A stretch of 64,000 bases of DNA, from assembly GCF_014696715.1 (NCBI RefSeq), contig NZ_JACJQO010000012.1, positions 1-64,000 of the forward strand, written 5' to 3'. Source of the stretch: Pseudanabaena sp. FACHB-2040. GTDB taxonomy: Bacteria; Cyanobacteriota; Cyanobacteriia; Phormidesmidales; Phormidesmidaceae. The notes beneath the pieces were generated by a model. That model ran no database searches. It was not told the DNA's origin and saw only the letters and a list, made by a program, of their open reading frames with translations. Both the position numbers and the translations under genes were made by a program. This document shows positions 1 through 7,750 of this stretch, piece by piece (the stretch's first letter is position 1; each line of letters begins with the position of its first letter).

Positions 1-71
1 TTTCACAAAATCTGGGGGCTTCTATTTAGGCAAGCTTTAGGCAAGCCATTTGCCCAGAGACCCGCAATAAG

Positions 72-145
72 GGCGAACGAAGGGACTCGAACCCTCGAAT
101 GGTGGAACCACAATCCACTGCCTTAACCACTTGGCTACGCTCGCC
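72..145 (-). tRNA. tRNA-His (GTG)
   Basis: The minus strand folds into a full cloverleaf: a 7-bp acceptor stem (138-144 with 73-79, one G-T pair), TA at positions 8-9, anticodon GTG in a 7-base loop, and a TTCGA T-loop. An extra G at 145 sits opposite the discriminator C at 72, the G-1:C73 identity pair of tRNA-His, so G-1 is encoded here. CCA is not encoded. Confidence 0.95.
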
Positions 146-254
146 ATATTCGTTTTCGCGGTTCTAAGTATAGCATTCAAATAACTGTTTCAGCCACACA
201 CATTTCATAGGTGTCTGGGTTACCTTAAAGCATGACGAGGCAAGGGTAACCACT

Positions 255-674
255 ATGGCAGGTTCTCATTCCGGGGTCAGAACGATGGGGAAAATGAACC
301 GGGTTCTCTGGCTGGGTGCTTTAGCCGCGATCTCACTGGTGGCGGTGGGTATGGCTGCGACCAACCCTGACCCTTTCGAGTACGAGCAGTATGCAGCAGA
401 TCGGTTATCAATTTATTTAGAAGATCAGCTTTGTGCTGACCTGCCTGCTTTTTTGGCTCAAGTTTTACAGGAGCAGTGTAGCGTCCTACTGAAGCAAAAC
501 CAGTCCGCTTTTCAGGAGATCATTCGCAACCATACACAGCGGCAAAATTTTGTTCTGTTCAGCCGCTATAGCACTACCTTGGCCCTTCCTGGCACCGGCC
601 TGCTGCCCACCTATCAGGTAGACTCGTTAGGAGCCTTTAACCGCTTCTTCACCTATAGAGCTGTCCAGCACTGA
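255..674 (+). CDS. Small membrane-anchored or secreted protein, DUF4359-like
   Basis: This 139-residue protein has one hydrophobic N-terminal segment (about residues 17-35) ending in an AATNP motif, followed by a soluble domain with two cysteines (in QLCADL and EQCSVL). It resembles the cyanobacterial DUF4359 family, whose function is unknown, and is probably held in or exported across the membrane. The ATG at 255 has AAGGG 8 bases upstream. An ATG at 285 with GGGG 8 bases upstream is an equally good start, and a third ATG lies at 294. A 16-bp palindrome (676-691) follows the stop directly. Confidence 0.6.
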   Translation: MAGSHSGVRTMGKMNRVLWLGALAAISLVAVGMAATNPDPFEYEQYAADRLSIYLEDQLCADLPAFLAQVLQEQCSVLLKQNQSAFQEIIRNHTQRQNFVLFSRYSTTLALPGTGLLPTYQVDSLGAFNRFFTYRAVQH

Positions 675-821
675 GGTTTGGCTAGCCAAACGATAGAGAA
701 AGTTTTGCTCTGTCAAGAAGGTAAATGCTGTTTTAGATACTGGAGAACAGAAGCCAGGTCCCTATAATATGTCTACACAAAAACGCCCTGGTGTGTTTTT
801 GCTCTGTTCTGTGATTTAGGG

Positions 822-1766
822 GTGTCTCTTGTGTCTGCGTCTTCTCCTACAGCTTACCTGTTGATTGCTCACGGTAGTCGGGACCCTCGTCCCCAGGCTG
901 CGATGAATCGTTTAGCGCAGTTAGTTCGAGATCAGCTCAGGGAGCGAACTGTACTGAATCGGCCTAATAAATCCTTCGGCGCGGATCTCAAGGCGGCCCC
1001 CTATCAGATGATGACAGCGGCGGCTCTGGTTAACCTGCCGACGCATCAGAGCCGATCTGCGCCTGCCATATCTAGTGATTGGGACCAGCAACCGCCGTAT
1101 CCTATCGTGGGCACTGCCTATCTAGAGTGCACACCGTTGCCGCTGCATCAACAGGTGTATGAGTTCTGCGTGCGGGTTAAGGCGGCTGGTGTGGAGCGGG
1201 TAAAACTGGTGCCCATCTTTTTGCTGCGGGGAGTCCACGTGGTGGAAGATATTCCGCAGGAAGTGGCGCTGGCGCGAGAGCAGTTGGCGGGCTGCATGGC
1301 TATAGACTTATGCACCCATTTGGGCAGCCATTCCCGGCTGGGCCAGGTTTTGAAGGCAAAGGTGGCGGCGACAGCTTCTAAGTCTTGGCTGCTGCTAGCC
1401 CACGGCAGTCGACAGCCTGGCGGCAATGATTCAGTCGAGGCGTTGGCACAGTCTTTGAGTGCGAATGTTGCGTTTTGGTCGGTATCGCCAGATTTAGAAA
1501 GTCAAGTGGTGCAGCTGATGCAGTCGGGCTGCCAGCAGATCACAATCATGCCCTACTTCCTGTTTACTGGCGGCATTACGGATGCGATTACACGCGTAAC
1601 TGAGGAGCTAGCCGAGCGGTTTCCTCGGGTGAATTTTCGGCTGCTGCCGCCTCTGGGAGCCACAGTAGAGGTGGCCCGATTGACTGCTGAAATTGCTTTG
1701 GATAGTTGCTCTTCGAGCGCGGGGGCTGTGATTAAGCCTATGAAGCGCATGGCGCTGCGGCATTAA
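822..1766 (+). CDS. sirB: Sirohydrochlorin chelatase, two CbiX domains
   Basis: Chelatase that inserts a metal, probably Fe2+, into sirohydrochlorin in siroheme synthesis. Both halves begin with the family signature: LLIAHGSRDPRP near residue 13 and LLLAHGSRQPGG near residue 190. The first half also has FLLRGVHVVEDIP and the second FLFTGGITD. The 314-residue length fits a duplicated CbiX protein. The first domain carries an extra stretch of about 50 residues (roughly 42-95) after the HGSRDPRP helix that single-domain CbiX proteins lack. GTG starts at 822 or 831 are both possible. cobA follows on the same strand, which fits siroheme. A cobalt role cannot be excluded from sequence. Confidence 0.85.
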   Translation: MSLVSASSPTAYLLIAHGSRDPRPQAAMNRLAQLVRDQLRERTVLNRPNKSFGADLKAAPYQMMTAAALVNLPTHQSRSAPAISSDWDQQPPYPIVGTAYLECTPLPLHQQVYEFCVRVKAAGVERVKLVPIFLLRGVHVVEDIPQEVALAREQLAGCMAIDLCTHLGSHSRLGQVLKAKVAATASKSWLLLAHGSRQPGGNDSVEALAQSLSANVAFWSVSPDLESQVVQLMQSGCQQITIMPYFLFTGGITDAITRVTEELAERFPRVNFRLLPPLGATVEVARLTAEIALDSCSSSAGAVIKPMKRMALRH

Positions 1767-1971
1767 GGTCAGCTGTTCCCCATGAACTGAATGGTCTTGG
1801 GGCTGGCCTATAATTGGGTTTACTTTTTGTGAGAGCTGGCCTCGAAAGGAGCTGGCTTGTGGGCTGTGCAATGGCTCTTTTGGGCCGGGCTTTGACCATC
1901 ACATCTCCCGCTAGCCACTGCCTAGATAGGCTGCGGCAGCTGTCCTCCTGTCCCAATCAGGATATCGATGT

Positions 1972-2793
1972 ATGACCTTATCAACTCTGCTTGGCCTTTC
2001 TGAGGCTCCGTCTGCTCCAGGTAAGGTGTATCTGGTAGGGGCTGGGCCGGGAGATCCGGGGTTGTTTACCCTGAAGGGTAAGGCCCTGCTGGAGTGTGCT
2101 GATGTGGTGGTTTACGATGCGTTGGTAAGTCCACCCATTCTGGCGATGATTAATCCTCAAGCCGAGGTGATTAATGCTGGCAAGCGCCGGGGTGACCACT
2201 CGCTGCTGCAGCCCGACATTACGCAACTGCTGATCGACAAAGTGCAGACCCATGCCCTAGTGGTGCGGTTGAAAGGGGGCGATCCTTTTGTCTTTGGTCG
2301 GGGGGGTGAAGAGATGGTGGCTTTGGTCGAAGCGGGCATTGCGGTGGAGGTGGTGCCAGGAATTACTGCTGGGGTAGCTGTTCCGGCCTATGCCGGTATT
2401 CCTATTACCCATCGTGACTACAGTTCTTCGGTAACGTTTGTAACGGGCCACGAGTCAGCTGGGAAGTACCGGCCCGAGGTGAACTGGTCTGCGATCGCAC
2501 ATGGCTCCGAAACCATCGTGATCTATATGGGCATCCACAACTTAACGAAAATTGTTTCTGAACTGCTGGCGGCGGGGCTGCCTGCTGCCACGCCGGTAGC
2601 GCTGGTGCGCTGGGGCACGCGCCCGCAGCAGCAGGAACTGCGGGGCACGCTGGAGACGATTATGGAGGCTATCCAAGCAGCGGATTTTAAGGCTCCTGCG
2701 ATCGCAGTTATTGGCCAAGTCGTCAATTTATACGCGTTGCTGTCTGAGTGTCGGCCTGAAGTAATGAGCTATGGGGCCTCATCCGCCAGCTAA
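1972..2793 (+). CDS. cobA: Uroporphyrinogen-III C-methyltransferase (SUMT)
   Basis: SAM-dependent methyltransferase that methylates uroporphyrinogen III at C2 and C7 to give precorrin-2, the branch point to siroheme and cobalamin. At 273 residues it is a single-domain CobA without the CysG oxidase/chelatase part. Visible motifs are VGAGPGDPG near residue 22, the DALVSP region, GGDPFVFGRGGEE near residue 104, and the PGIT and PITHRDYSS segments typical of the family. It lies 205 bp after the sirohydrochlorin chelatase, so the first and last steps of siroheme formation are side by side. Confidence 0.95.
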   Translation: MTLSTLLGLSEAPSAPGKVYLVGAGPGDPGLFTLKGKALLECADVVVYDALVSPPILAMINPQAEVINAGKRRGDHSLLQPDITQLLIDKVQTHALVVRLKGGDPFVFGRGGEEMVALVEAGIAVEVVPGITAGVAVPAYAGIPITHRDYSSSVTFVTGHESAGKYRPEVNWSAIAHGSETIVIYMGIHNLTKIVSELLAAGLPAATPVALVRWGTRPQQQELRGTLETIMEAIQAADFKAPAIAVIGQVVNLYALLSECRPEVMSYGASSAS

Positions 2794-2993
2794 GCTGCCG
2801 TAGATTTCTGTAACATAGGCCTCTACAAACCTGAGCCTGATCAAGCAAGGCGCTAATATGCCTATGCTTTCTGACGGATGGGGGGGATCTATCGACCTTT
2901 GCTTGTCGTACTTTTAGGTCTATCTCGAAGTGAGTTTGTGTTGCTAGGATAGAAGCAAAGCAATTTGTCGCACAAGGGTATTCCCAGCCGCTT

Positions 2994-3554
2994 ATGACCG
3001 CCGCAATCCAAGTTGAGAAAAAGAAAGTTCAGCAGCCGCCTCTAGAGATTCACGTTCTGGGAGACAAGGTGCTGCGTCAGCCCGCCAAGCGAGTTGCCAA
3101 GGTGGATGATGAGCTGCGGCAGCTAGTGCGGGAAATGCTGCAAACCATGTACACAGCTGACGGCATTGGCCTAGCAGCGCCCCAAGTGGCAGTCAACAAG
3201 CAGCTGATTGTAGTAGATGTAGACCCGGAAAATGCAGCAACCCCTCCCCTGGTGCTGATCAATCCGCAAATTATCCGCGTCACTAAGGATCTAGCGGTTG
3301 GGCAGGAAGGCTGTCTCAGCATTCCTAATGTGTTCCTCGATGTGTTGCGTCCGGCAGCTCTAGAGGTGTCATACAAGGATGAAAACGGTCGGCCTAAAAA
3401 GTTGGCAGCTTCAGAACTACTGGCCCGCTGCATTCTCCACGAAATGGATCACCTGAACGGCGTCATGTTTGTAGACCGGGTAGAAAACGCCTTGGCACTC
3501 AATCAAGAGCTGCAGAAACACGGCTTCTCCGCGAAAGACGTGCGGCCTGTATAG
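2994..3554 (+). CDS. def: Peptide deformylase
   Basis: Metalloenzyme that removes the formyl group from the N-terminal methionine of new proteins. All three family motifs are present: GIGLAAPQV at residues 57-65, EGCLSIP with the metal-binding Cys107, and HEMDH with His149, Glu150 and His153. At 186 residues it is a normal type 1 enzyme with an N-terminal extension of about 17 residues. A membrane microprotein gene begins 31 bp downstream and is probably co-transcribed. Confidence 0.96.
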   Translation: MTAAIQVEKKKVQQPPLEIHVLGDKVLRQPAKRVAKVDDELRQLVREMLQTMYTADGIGLAAPQVAVNKQLIVVDVDPENAATPPLVLINPQIIRVTKDLAVGQEGCLSIPNVFLDVLRPAALEVSYKDENGRPKKLAASELLARCILHEMDHLNGVMFVDRVENALALNQELQKHGFSAKDVRPV

Positions 3555-3585
3555 TAAGGTGGCAGGTAGTCTTTTTTAGGAGTGG

Positions 3586-3792
3586 ATGACGGCCGTGATG
3601 ACCCCCAAGAGCGGTGTGTTTTTGGCTGGTTCTTGTGTAGCTGCGATCGCAGCGGTTGGTTCCATCTTTGAACTGTCCTCCGGCCAGCCGGACTGGGGCA
3701 CTCTGCCTACCAGCGTGGTGCTGGCAGTGAGCATTCCTCTGGTGGGGCTGCTGTTCTATGCCGCTGTAAAAGATGCCCGTGCCAATATGTAA
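3586..3792 (+). CDS. Two-helix membrane microprotein, unknown function
   Basis: This 68-residue protein has two predicted membrane helices (about 10-28 and 41-60) joined by a short polar loop containing SSGQPDW, and a basic C-terminal tail. I recognise no named family. It starts 31 bp after def and is followed by a strong hairpin terminator at 3831-3866, so it probably shares the def transcript. The layout resembles another microprotein at 33392-33592, but the similarity is too weak to claim homology. Confidence 0.7.
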   Translation: MTAVMTPKSGVFLAGSCVAAIAAVGSIFELSSGQPDWGTLPTSVVLAVSIPLVGLLFYAAVKDARANM

Positions 3793-3830
3793 TAGGTCTT
3801 GGTAACGGCGGTTGCCCTAAAAGAATTAGA

Positions 3831-3866
3831 AAGGCCCAGGTTAATGTACTCAACCTGGGCCTTTTT
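3831..3866. terminator. Bidirectional Rho-independent terminator
   Basis: An inverted repeat AAGGCCCAGGTT / AACCTGGGCCTT with a short loop is followed by TTTT on the plus strand and has A-rich flanks for the minus strand. It lies between the convergent ends of the microprotein gene (3792) and the anti-sigma gene (3888). Confidence 0.88.
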
Positions 3867-3887
3867 GGCTAAAAAATAATCGGTGGT

Positions 3888-4658
3888 CTATAGCCGCTCA
3901 ATTAAAAGCGGGGGCGCAACGTGCTGTTGGGGGGCCGCTGCATCTTCAACGGTAACGGCAACAGCAGTGACAGTGCCCTGGTCGCGGTAAACTCTGGGCA
4001 CCAGAATATCCTCCACCAGATCGCCCTCGGCGTCGACCGTAAAGACTTGGGTCAAGATGGCGTCTTTCTCATCAGTGGTAAAGGGTGCGTCAGGTGCAAC
4101 AACGGTCCAGAGCACGTATACCTGATTAGGCGGTAGGGGCGGCAAATCCTGTACGGTGAGGGTGCCCTCTAGCGTGTCGGGGTTGACCGCAACTGTAACA
4201 GACGCCGCTAGGGCAGCATCGGTAGGCTGCAGGGAAAAGGTCAGCGGAGCGGCAGCAGGCCCAGTAGAAGAGGCTATGCGGAGAGTCTGCAGCTCTTGCC
4301 AAAGCACATAGTTGCTGATGCTGAGACCGCCAATCAGAACAGCGGCAGCGGCTCTCCACCAACCTTTCCGGTCTGGGCGCTGGCGACCTAAAGGCGAGGA
4401 CTCGACTACGTGCAAAGCGGGCCTAGAAGGTTTCTCGTAAGCGCTTAGAAGGGCATCGCGCAGGTGGGCCGGGGGCGCAACTTCTGGACTGTCGTAGGCC
4501 GACTCAAGGACCTGCTGTAGGCGAGCCACTTCTAACCCCAGCTCTGGATCAGCGGCTAGCTGCTGTTCAAACTGGGTCGCCTCTTCTGGACTGAGGTCAC
4601 AGAGCACATAGCCTGCGATCAATAGCTGCAACTCTTCTGAATGCATCACCCCAGCCAT
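3888..4658 (-). CDS. Anti-sigma factor, RskA family
   Basis: Membrane-bound anti-sigma factor, 256 residues. The N-terminal 90 residues form a helical sigma-binding domain (LIAGYVLCDLSPEEATQFE). One membrane helix follows at about 112-130 (WWRAAAAVLIGGLSISNYVLW). The rest is the extracytoplasmic RskA domain, with YVLWTVVAPDAP. It begins 7 bp after the ECF sigma gene, so the two are almost certainly translated from one mRNA and act as a pair. AAGGAG lies just upstream of 4658. The ATG at 4646 is an alternative start. Known RskA proteins release their sigma factor after regulated proteolysis; the trigger here is unknown. Confidence 0.88.
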   Translation of the reverse strand: MAGVMHSEELQLLIAGYVLCDLSPEEATQFEQQLAADPELGLEVARLQQVLESAYDSPEVAPPAHLRDALLSAYEKPSRPALHVVESSPLGRQRPDRKGWWRAAAAVLIGGLSISNYVLWQELQTLRIASSTGPAAAPLTFSLQPTDAALAASVTVAVNPDTLEGTLTVQDLPPLPPNQVYVLWTVVAPDAPFTTDEKDAILTQVFTVDAEGDLVEDILVPRVYRDQGTVTAVAVTVEDAAAPQQHVAPPLLIERL

Positions 4659-4665
4659 TTGCTCC

Positions 4666-5250
4666 TTATTCTCGATTATCTTGAAGGGTTTGGCGTAGCT
4701 TTATCAGCGCCCGTCTGGCCCGCGCTTTAACGGTGCCTAGGGGCAGGTTGAGCTGCTCGGCAATTTTGCTTTGACTGAGGCCATCGTAATAAGCCATCTG
4801 CAGAATTTGCTGCTGCTCCTGCGACAGCTGAGTCAGCGCCGATTGAACTTCCTGGGACTGTTCCTGCGCCGCTACGATATCGACAGGTGAGTTTCTAGAG
4901 ACCAGGGGATCGCTGCTGCGGTGCCACCGCTGTAGATGGGTGTGGGCAGACTGATGCGATCGCATCCGGTCAACCGCCCGCGATCGAGTGAGAATAGCCA
5001 GATAAGTTCGCAAGGAACCGCGTCGGGGATCGAAGGACAGCGTTCTAGCTAGACTCAAAAAGATGTCTTGGGTGAGATCTTCTGCCTCCTGAGCGTTGCC
5101 TAGCAACCTCAGGGCCAAGCCATAAACCAGCCCAGCATGGCGGTCGTAGAGCACACCTAAAGCCTCAGTTTGCCCCGCCCGCAAGGCCAGACAAAGTTCT
5201 GCATCGCTAGAGTTGAGATCGGCGTGGCTGCTGGGTGGCTCAGAATGCAT
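4666..5250 (-). CDS. ECF-type RNA polymerase sigma factor
   Basis: Alternative sigma factor of 194 residues. Region 2 is near residues 40-110 (AEDLTQDIFLSLART, with the DNA-melting segment RGSLRTYLAILTRSRAVDRMR). Region 4 is near 130-190 (MAYYDGLSQSKIAEQLNLPLGTVKARARRALIKLR, helix-turn-helix). It lacks regions 1 and 3, as ECF factors do. The anti-sigma gene follows after 7 bp, and a CHRD-domain gene lies 150 bp upstream on the same strand as a possible regulon member. This matches the SigK/RskA-type arrangement. Confidence 0.93.
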   Translation of the reverse strand: MHSEPPSSHADLNSSDAELCLALRAGQTEALGVLYDRHAGLVYGLALRLLGNAQEAEDLTQDIFLSLARTLSFDPRRGSLRTYLAILTRSRAVDRMRSHQSAHTHLQRWHRSSDPLVSRNSPVDIVAAQEQSQEVQSALTQLSQEQQQILQMAYYDGLSQSKIAEQLNLPLGTVKARARRALIKLRQTLQDNRE

Positions 5251-5400
5251 AGATGCAGCTTGAGGAAATCTCCCGGATGCCCCGTTGTCGGGTTCAACCG
5301 ACTCATCTTAACCTGTCGCAGGACGACTCGTCGTGGTAGCGGCAGGGGCAAAGCTAGGTTTATCCCTGCCGCACGGAAGCTTATCGGGCTGTAGATTGCC

Positions 5401-6030
5401 CTAGTAGGGCATTAAGATGCCGCGCAGTTCACCGCCCCGATTGCGGCTAGTGTGAAGATCAACGTAGAGCATGCCATTATTCAAAGCCTGCAGCTGCTCT
5501 TGGGTTAGGGTGTACTCGCCCATCGCCATGCCGCCCATGCCAGTATTGTTGAGCATGACCTGCAGAGCGTATTGGAAGGGGCCATTTTCAGAAGGCATAC
5601 CCCGGTGAATGTGGAAGGCTGAGGTGATGTTGGCATTAGGCGGATCAACTGGGTCGGTAGCGTAGTTGCGTAGGGAGCTAGACAGGTTGTTGAAGCTGCC
5701 TCGAACTACCAGACGGTTACCCGACAAGACTGCTCCGACAGCTCCCCGCGCCCTGGACATAGGTGCTTTGGGAACTACATTGGCAGGCCGCAAAATTGCT
5801 CCGTAAGACATCATGCCGCTGCCGGTCATGCCTTGAGCCAGCAGTGCCGACTCTGCAGCGTTAAGGTTGGTGGCCAGAGCTTCTAGCGAAGCGGGCAATG
5901 AAGTGGCTTGAGCCGTGGTAGGGGCGGGAGTCGCCATGCGGCTAAAGGCGGGTGACGAGACACCGACTAAAAATAGGCAGGTTAAAGCGCCAAGCAAGCA
6001 ATTCAACACAACGCGCTGAACGTTCTTCAT
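5401..6030 (-). CDS. Secreted CHRD-domain protein
   Basis: This 209-residue protein has a clear N-terminal signal peptide (hydrophobic residues about 9-26, cleavage likely after PAFS). The C-terminal half is a CHRD domain: GNRLVVRGSFNNLSSSL, FHIHRGMPSENGPF, and the closing MLYVDLHTSRNRGGELRG. CHRD domains occur in chordin and in bacterial exported proteins of unknown function. The gene precedes the ECF sigma and anti-sigma genes on the same strand, so it may belong to that stress regulon (inference). The segment between, about residues 30-90, is Ala/Thr-rich and low in complexity. Confidence 0.85.
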   Translation of the reverse strand: MKNVQRVVLNCLLGALTCLFLVGVSSPAFSRMATPAPTTAQATSLPASLEALATNLNAAESALLAQGMTGSGMMSYGAILRPANVVPKAPMSRARGAVGAVLSGNRLVVRGSFNNLSSSLRNYATDPVDPPNANITSAFHIHRGMPSENGPFQYALQVMLNNTGMGGMAMGEYTLTQEQLQALNNGMLYVDLHTSRNRGGELRGILMPY

Positions 6031-6159
6031 GGGTATTCCTTATGGGATGAATGCGTGAGTTACCTGCGCCTGGCTCCAAAGCAAGGGGTATAGGGCAGGT
6101 GGTTGTATTTAGTACGAAGCTGGTTGGGAATTGGATGCAGGAAGCGGAGAGGCGAGGGA

Positions 6160-6993
6160 TTAGCGGTGGGGGGATAGGGGTTGGCAGGTAGGGCAGTAGT
6201 AGTAGCGTCGTCCGCCGCTGATGGCTTTGATAATAGGGGTGCCGCAGATGTAGCAGGGCTGGGTTTCGCGGCCAAATACCCAGTGGCGATATTCCCGGCG
6301 AGCTAAGCCTTCTGCTTTGAGGCGAGCAGCTAGCGCTAAGTCGTTGGTAATGCCGTTGTGCTGGTAGGACTGGCGGGGAATTGCGATCGCACCTTTCACC
6401 AACCCCTCAATTTGTACTTCTGAGCAATCCATAGGCCGTAGCGTCGGATGAGTTCTAGCCACAAACAGGATCTCGCTACGTAGGTAATTGCCGATGCCGC
6501 AGAGAAACCGCTGATCGAGCAGCAGCGACGAAAGGCTTTTTCGCCGAAAGCGGGTCGAGGTGATCTGCTCTAGCACCGTCGCTTCGGTAGTGGTCGGTTT
6601 CAGTACGTCTGGCCCTAGGTTGCGGATGAAGGGGTGATGGGGCACTTCATCAGCGTATAGTACGGCAATGTCTGAAGCGCTATAGAGCAGGGCTGATTTC
6701 TTGCCGGTGTGAATAGCAAAGCGGAGCTGGCGCTTAGTGGGTGGGTAGTCGTGGGCCGAACGCACCATCCAAAGCCCGTAGAGCTGGTTGTGGCTATAGA
6801 CGCAGATCTCGTTGTCGAAGCGAGTAACCATAGCCTTGCCGAAGGTTTCGATGGCCGCTACCGCTCGTCCAGCTAGCTTTTCCTCGAAGGGCTTGAGGTG
6901 CTCAAAGGCAAAGAAGACTGCGGTAGTGGGCTGATGTGCGATCGCTTTTTCCAGTCGATCTGCAGCTCGACGAATTTCCGGTCCTTCGGGCAT
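6160..6993 (-). CDS. nei: Endonuclease VIII (Fpg/Nei DNA glycosylase)
   Basis: DNA repair glycosylase/AP lyase that removes oxidised pyrimidines. It begins PEGPEIRRAAD, giving the catalytic Pro2 and Glu3 after loss of Met1. It has the helix-two-turn-helix GIGNYLRSEILF and ends in a C-terminal zinc finger CYICGTP...YYCPTCQ. At 277 residues it is slightly longer than E. coli Nei. PEGPEIR and the FGK hairpin lysine favour Nei over Fpg. The TTCG..YNF-type Fpg features are not seen. Confidence 0.92.
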   Translation of the reverse strand: MPEGPEIRRAADRLEKAIAHQPTTAVFFAFEHLKPFEEKLAGRAVAAIETFGKAMVTRFDNEICVYSHNQLYGLWMVRSAHDYPPTKRQLRFAIHTGKKSALLYSASDIAVLYADEVPHHPFIRNLGPDVLKPTTTEATVLEQITSTRFRRKSLSSLLLDQRFLCGIGNYLRSEILFVARTHPTLRPMDCSEVQIEGLVKGAIAIPRQSYQHNGITNDLALAARLKAEGLARREYRHWVFGRETQPCYICGTPIIKAISGGRRYYYCPTCQPLSPHR

Positions 6994-7022
6994 GGGTTAT
7001 AGGCAAAAAACTCCTCTTCTCA

Positions 7023-7271
7023 CTATGCCGCTTTTTTCTTTTCTGCCTCTAGCCAGCCCAAGGAAAGCAAAAAAGAAGGGGAGGCGTTAGCGCCTCCCCT
7101 GTCTTTCCCGTTCTGCCCTTTGTCGTCGGGCTGTGTATTGCTGTCTTTTAACCGCTGGCGCAGCTGCTGTTGCCGCTTGACCAACTGCCGCTGTCGGGCT
7201 GATCCGCCTCGACCCTTGTCATTTCGCCCCTTACGACGAGGCGATTCCCACCGCTTCAACTGTTGAGACAT
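7023..7271 (-). CDS. Small basic protein with KGR-Gly repeats
   Basis: This 82-residue, strongly basic protein has no recognised family. It contains two similar segments, RKGRNDKGRGG and DKGQNGKDRGG, separated by an Arg/Gln-rich helix (QRQLVKRQQQLRQRLKD). The start at 7271 has GAGGT about 5 bases upstream; an upstream in-frame ATG exists at 7283. Composition suggests a nucleic-acid-binding protein, but that is inference. The 3' end is odd: a complete intrinsic terminator lies inside the reading frame at 7067-7101, so the last 25 or so residues may rarely be made. Confidence 0.55.
   Translation of the reverse strand: MSQQLKRWESPRRKGRNDKGRGGSARQRQLVKRQQQLRQRLKDSNTQPDDKGQNGKDRGGANASPSFLLSLGWLEAEKKKAA
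7067..7101 (-). terminator. Rho-independent terminator inside the 3' end of an ORF
   Basis: On the minus strand, GGGGAGGCG and CGCCTCCCC form a 9-bp stem with a CTAA loop, followed by TTCTTTTTT. This is a textbook intrinsic terminator, but it lies more than 40 bases before the stop codon of the ORF it should terminate. Confidence 0.85.
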
Positions 7272-7377
7272 GGTGTACCTCACGACTTATCTCTATTTTC
7301 TATCAGCTAATACAGCTCCGGCTAGGGCAATTCCCGATCTTATTGGCAAGGTTTACGGGAAAGCCTAACCCGTTAGG

Positions 7378-7623
7378 TTAATCCTGACTCTCATCTTTGA
7401 GCACATCTCCCAAATAGCGCTGCACAAACTCCTCAGCAGCCCGGTGATTTAGGGTTTTTAGGGCTTTGAGAATATCGGCAGCTGTCTCAGCCGTGGGGTC
7501 TCGCTCTTCGTGAAACCACTTATAGATAGCAGAGCGCTGCAACCCCATCGCAACGGCAAGGCTGTTTTGGCTAATGCCGTACTTGGTTAGGACTTCCCTT
7601 AGGGCTTTACCGGCTTTTCCCAT
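7378..7623 (-). CDS. XRE-family helix-turn-helix regulator
   Basis: This 81-residue DNA-binding protein has a Cro/CI-type helix-turn-helix at about residues 14-45 (ISQNSLAVAMGLQRSAIYKWFHEERDPT) and a helical C-terminus (AAEEFVQRYLGDVL). It resembles a family of small XRE proteins frequent in filamentous cyanobacteria. The ATG at 7623 follows AAGGAG closely. The longer frame from 7680 would overlap one of two operator-like palindromes (7658-7681), so 7623 is preferred. It is divergent from the small gene at 7751 with both palindromes between them, which suggests autoregulation plus control of that gene. Confidence 0.85.
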   Translation of the reverse strand: MGKAGKALREVLTKYGISQNSLAVAMGLQRSAIYKWFHEERDPTAETAADILKALKTLNHRAAEEFVQRYLGDVLKDESQD

Positions 7624-7657
7624 GCTCCTTATCGTCCCAAAGGAGCACAACACCGTA

Positions 7658-7681
7658 AATGTAATCGGTTGAGATGACATT
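7658..7681. promoter_or_regulatory. Operator-like palindrome, site 1
   Basis: Imperfect 24-bp palindrome AATGTAATC-N6-GATGACATT between divergent genes. A second copy with the same half-sites and a different core lies at 7707-7730, with centres 49 bp apart. The likely binder is the adjacent XRE protein (inference). Confidence 0.65.
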
Positions 7682-7706
7682 CTAATAAAAAAGCCCTATG
7701 ATGGCT

Positions 7707-7730
7707 AATGTAATCGCAAGAGATGACATT
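7707..7730. promoter_or_regulatory. Operator-like palindrome, site 2
   Basis: Same AATGTAATC-N6-GATGACATT half-sites as 7658-7681, but with core GCAAGA instead of GGTTGA. Symmetry extends by three bases each side (GCT...AGC). It ends 20 bp before the ATG at 7751, so it would overlap the promoter or 5' leader of that gene. Confidence 0.65.
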
Positions 7731-7750
7731 AGCTTTTCGAGGTGCTCAAT

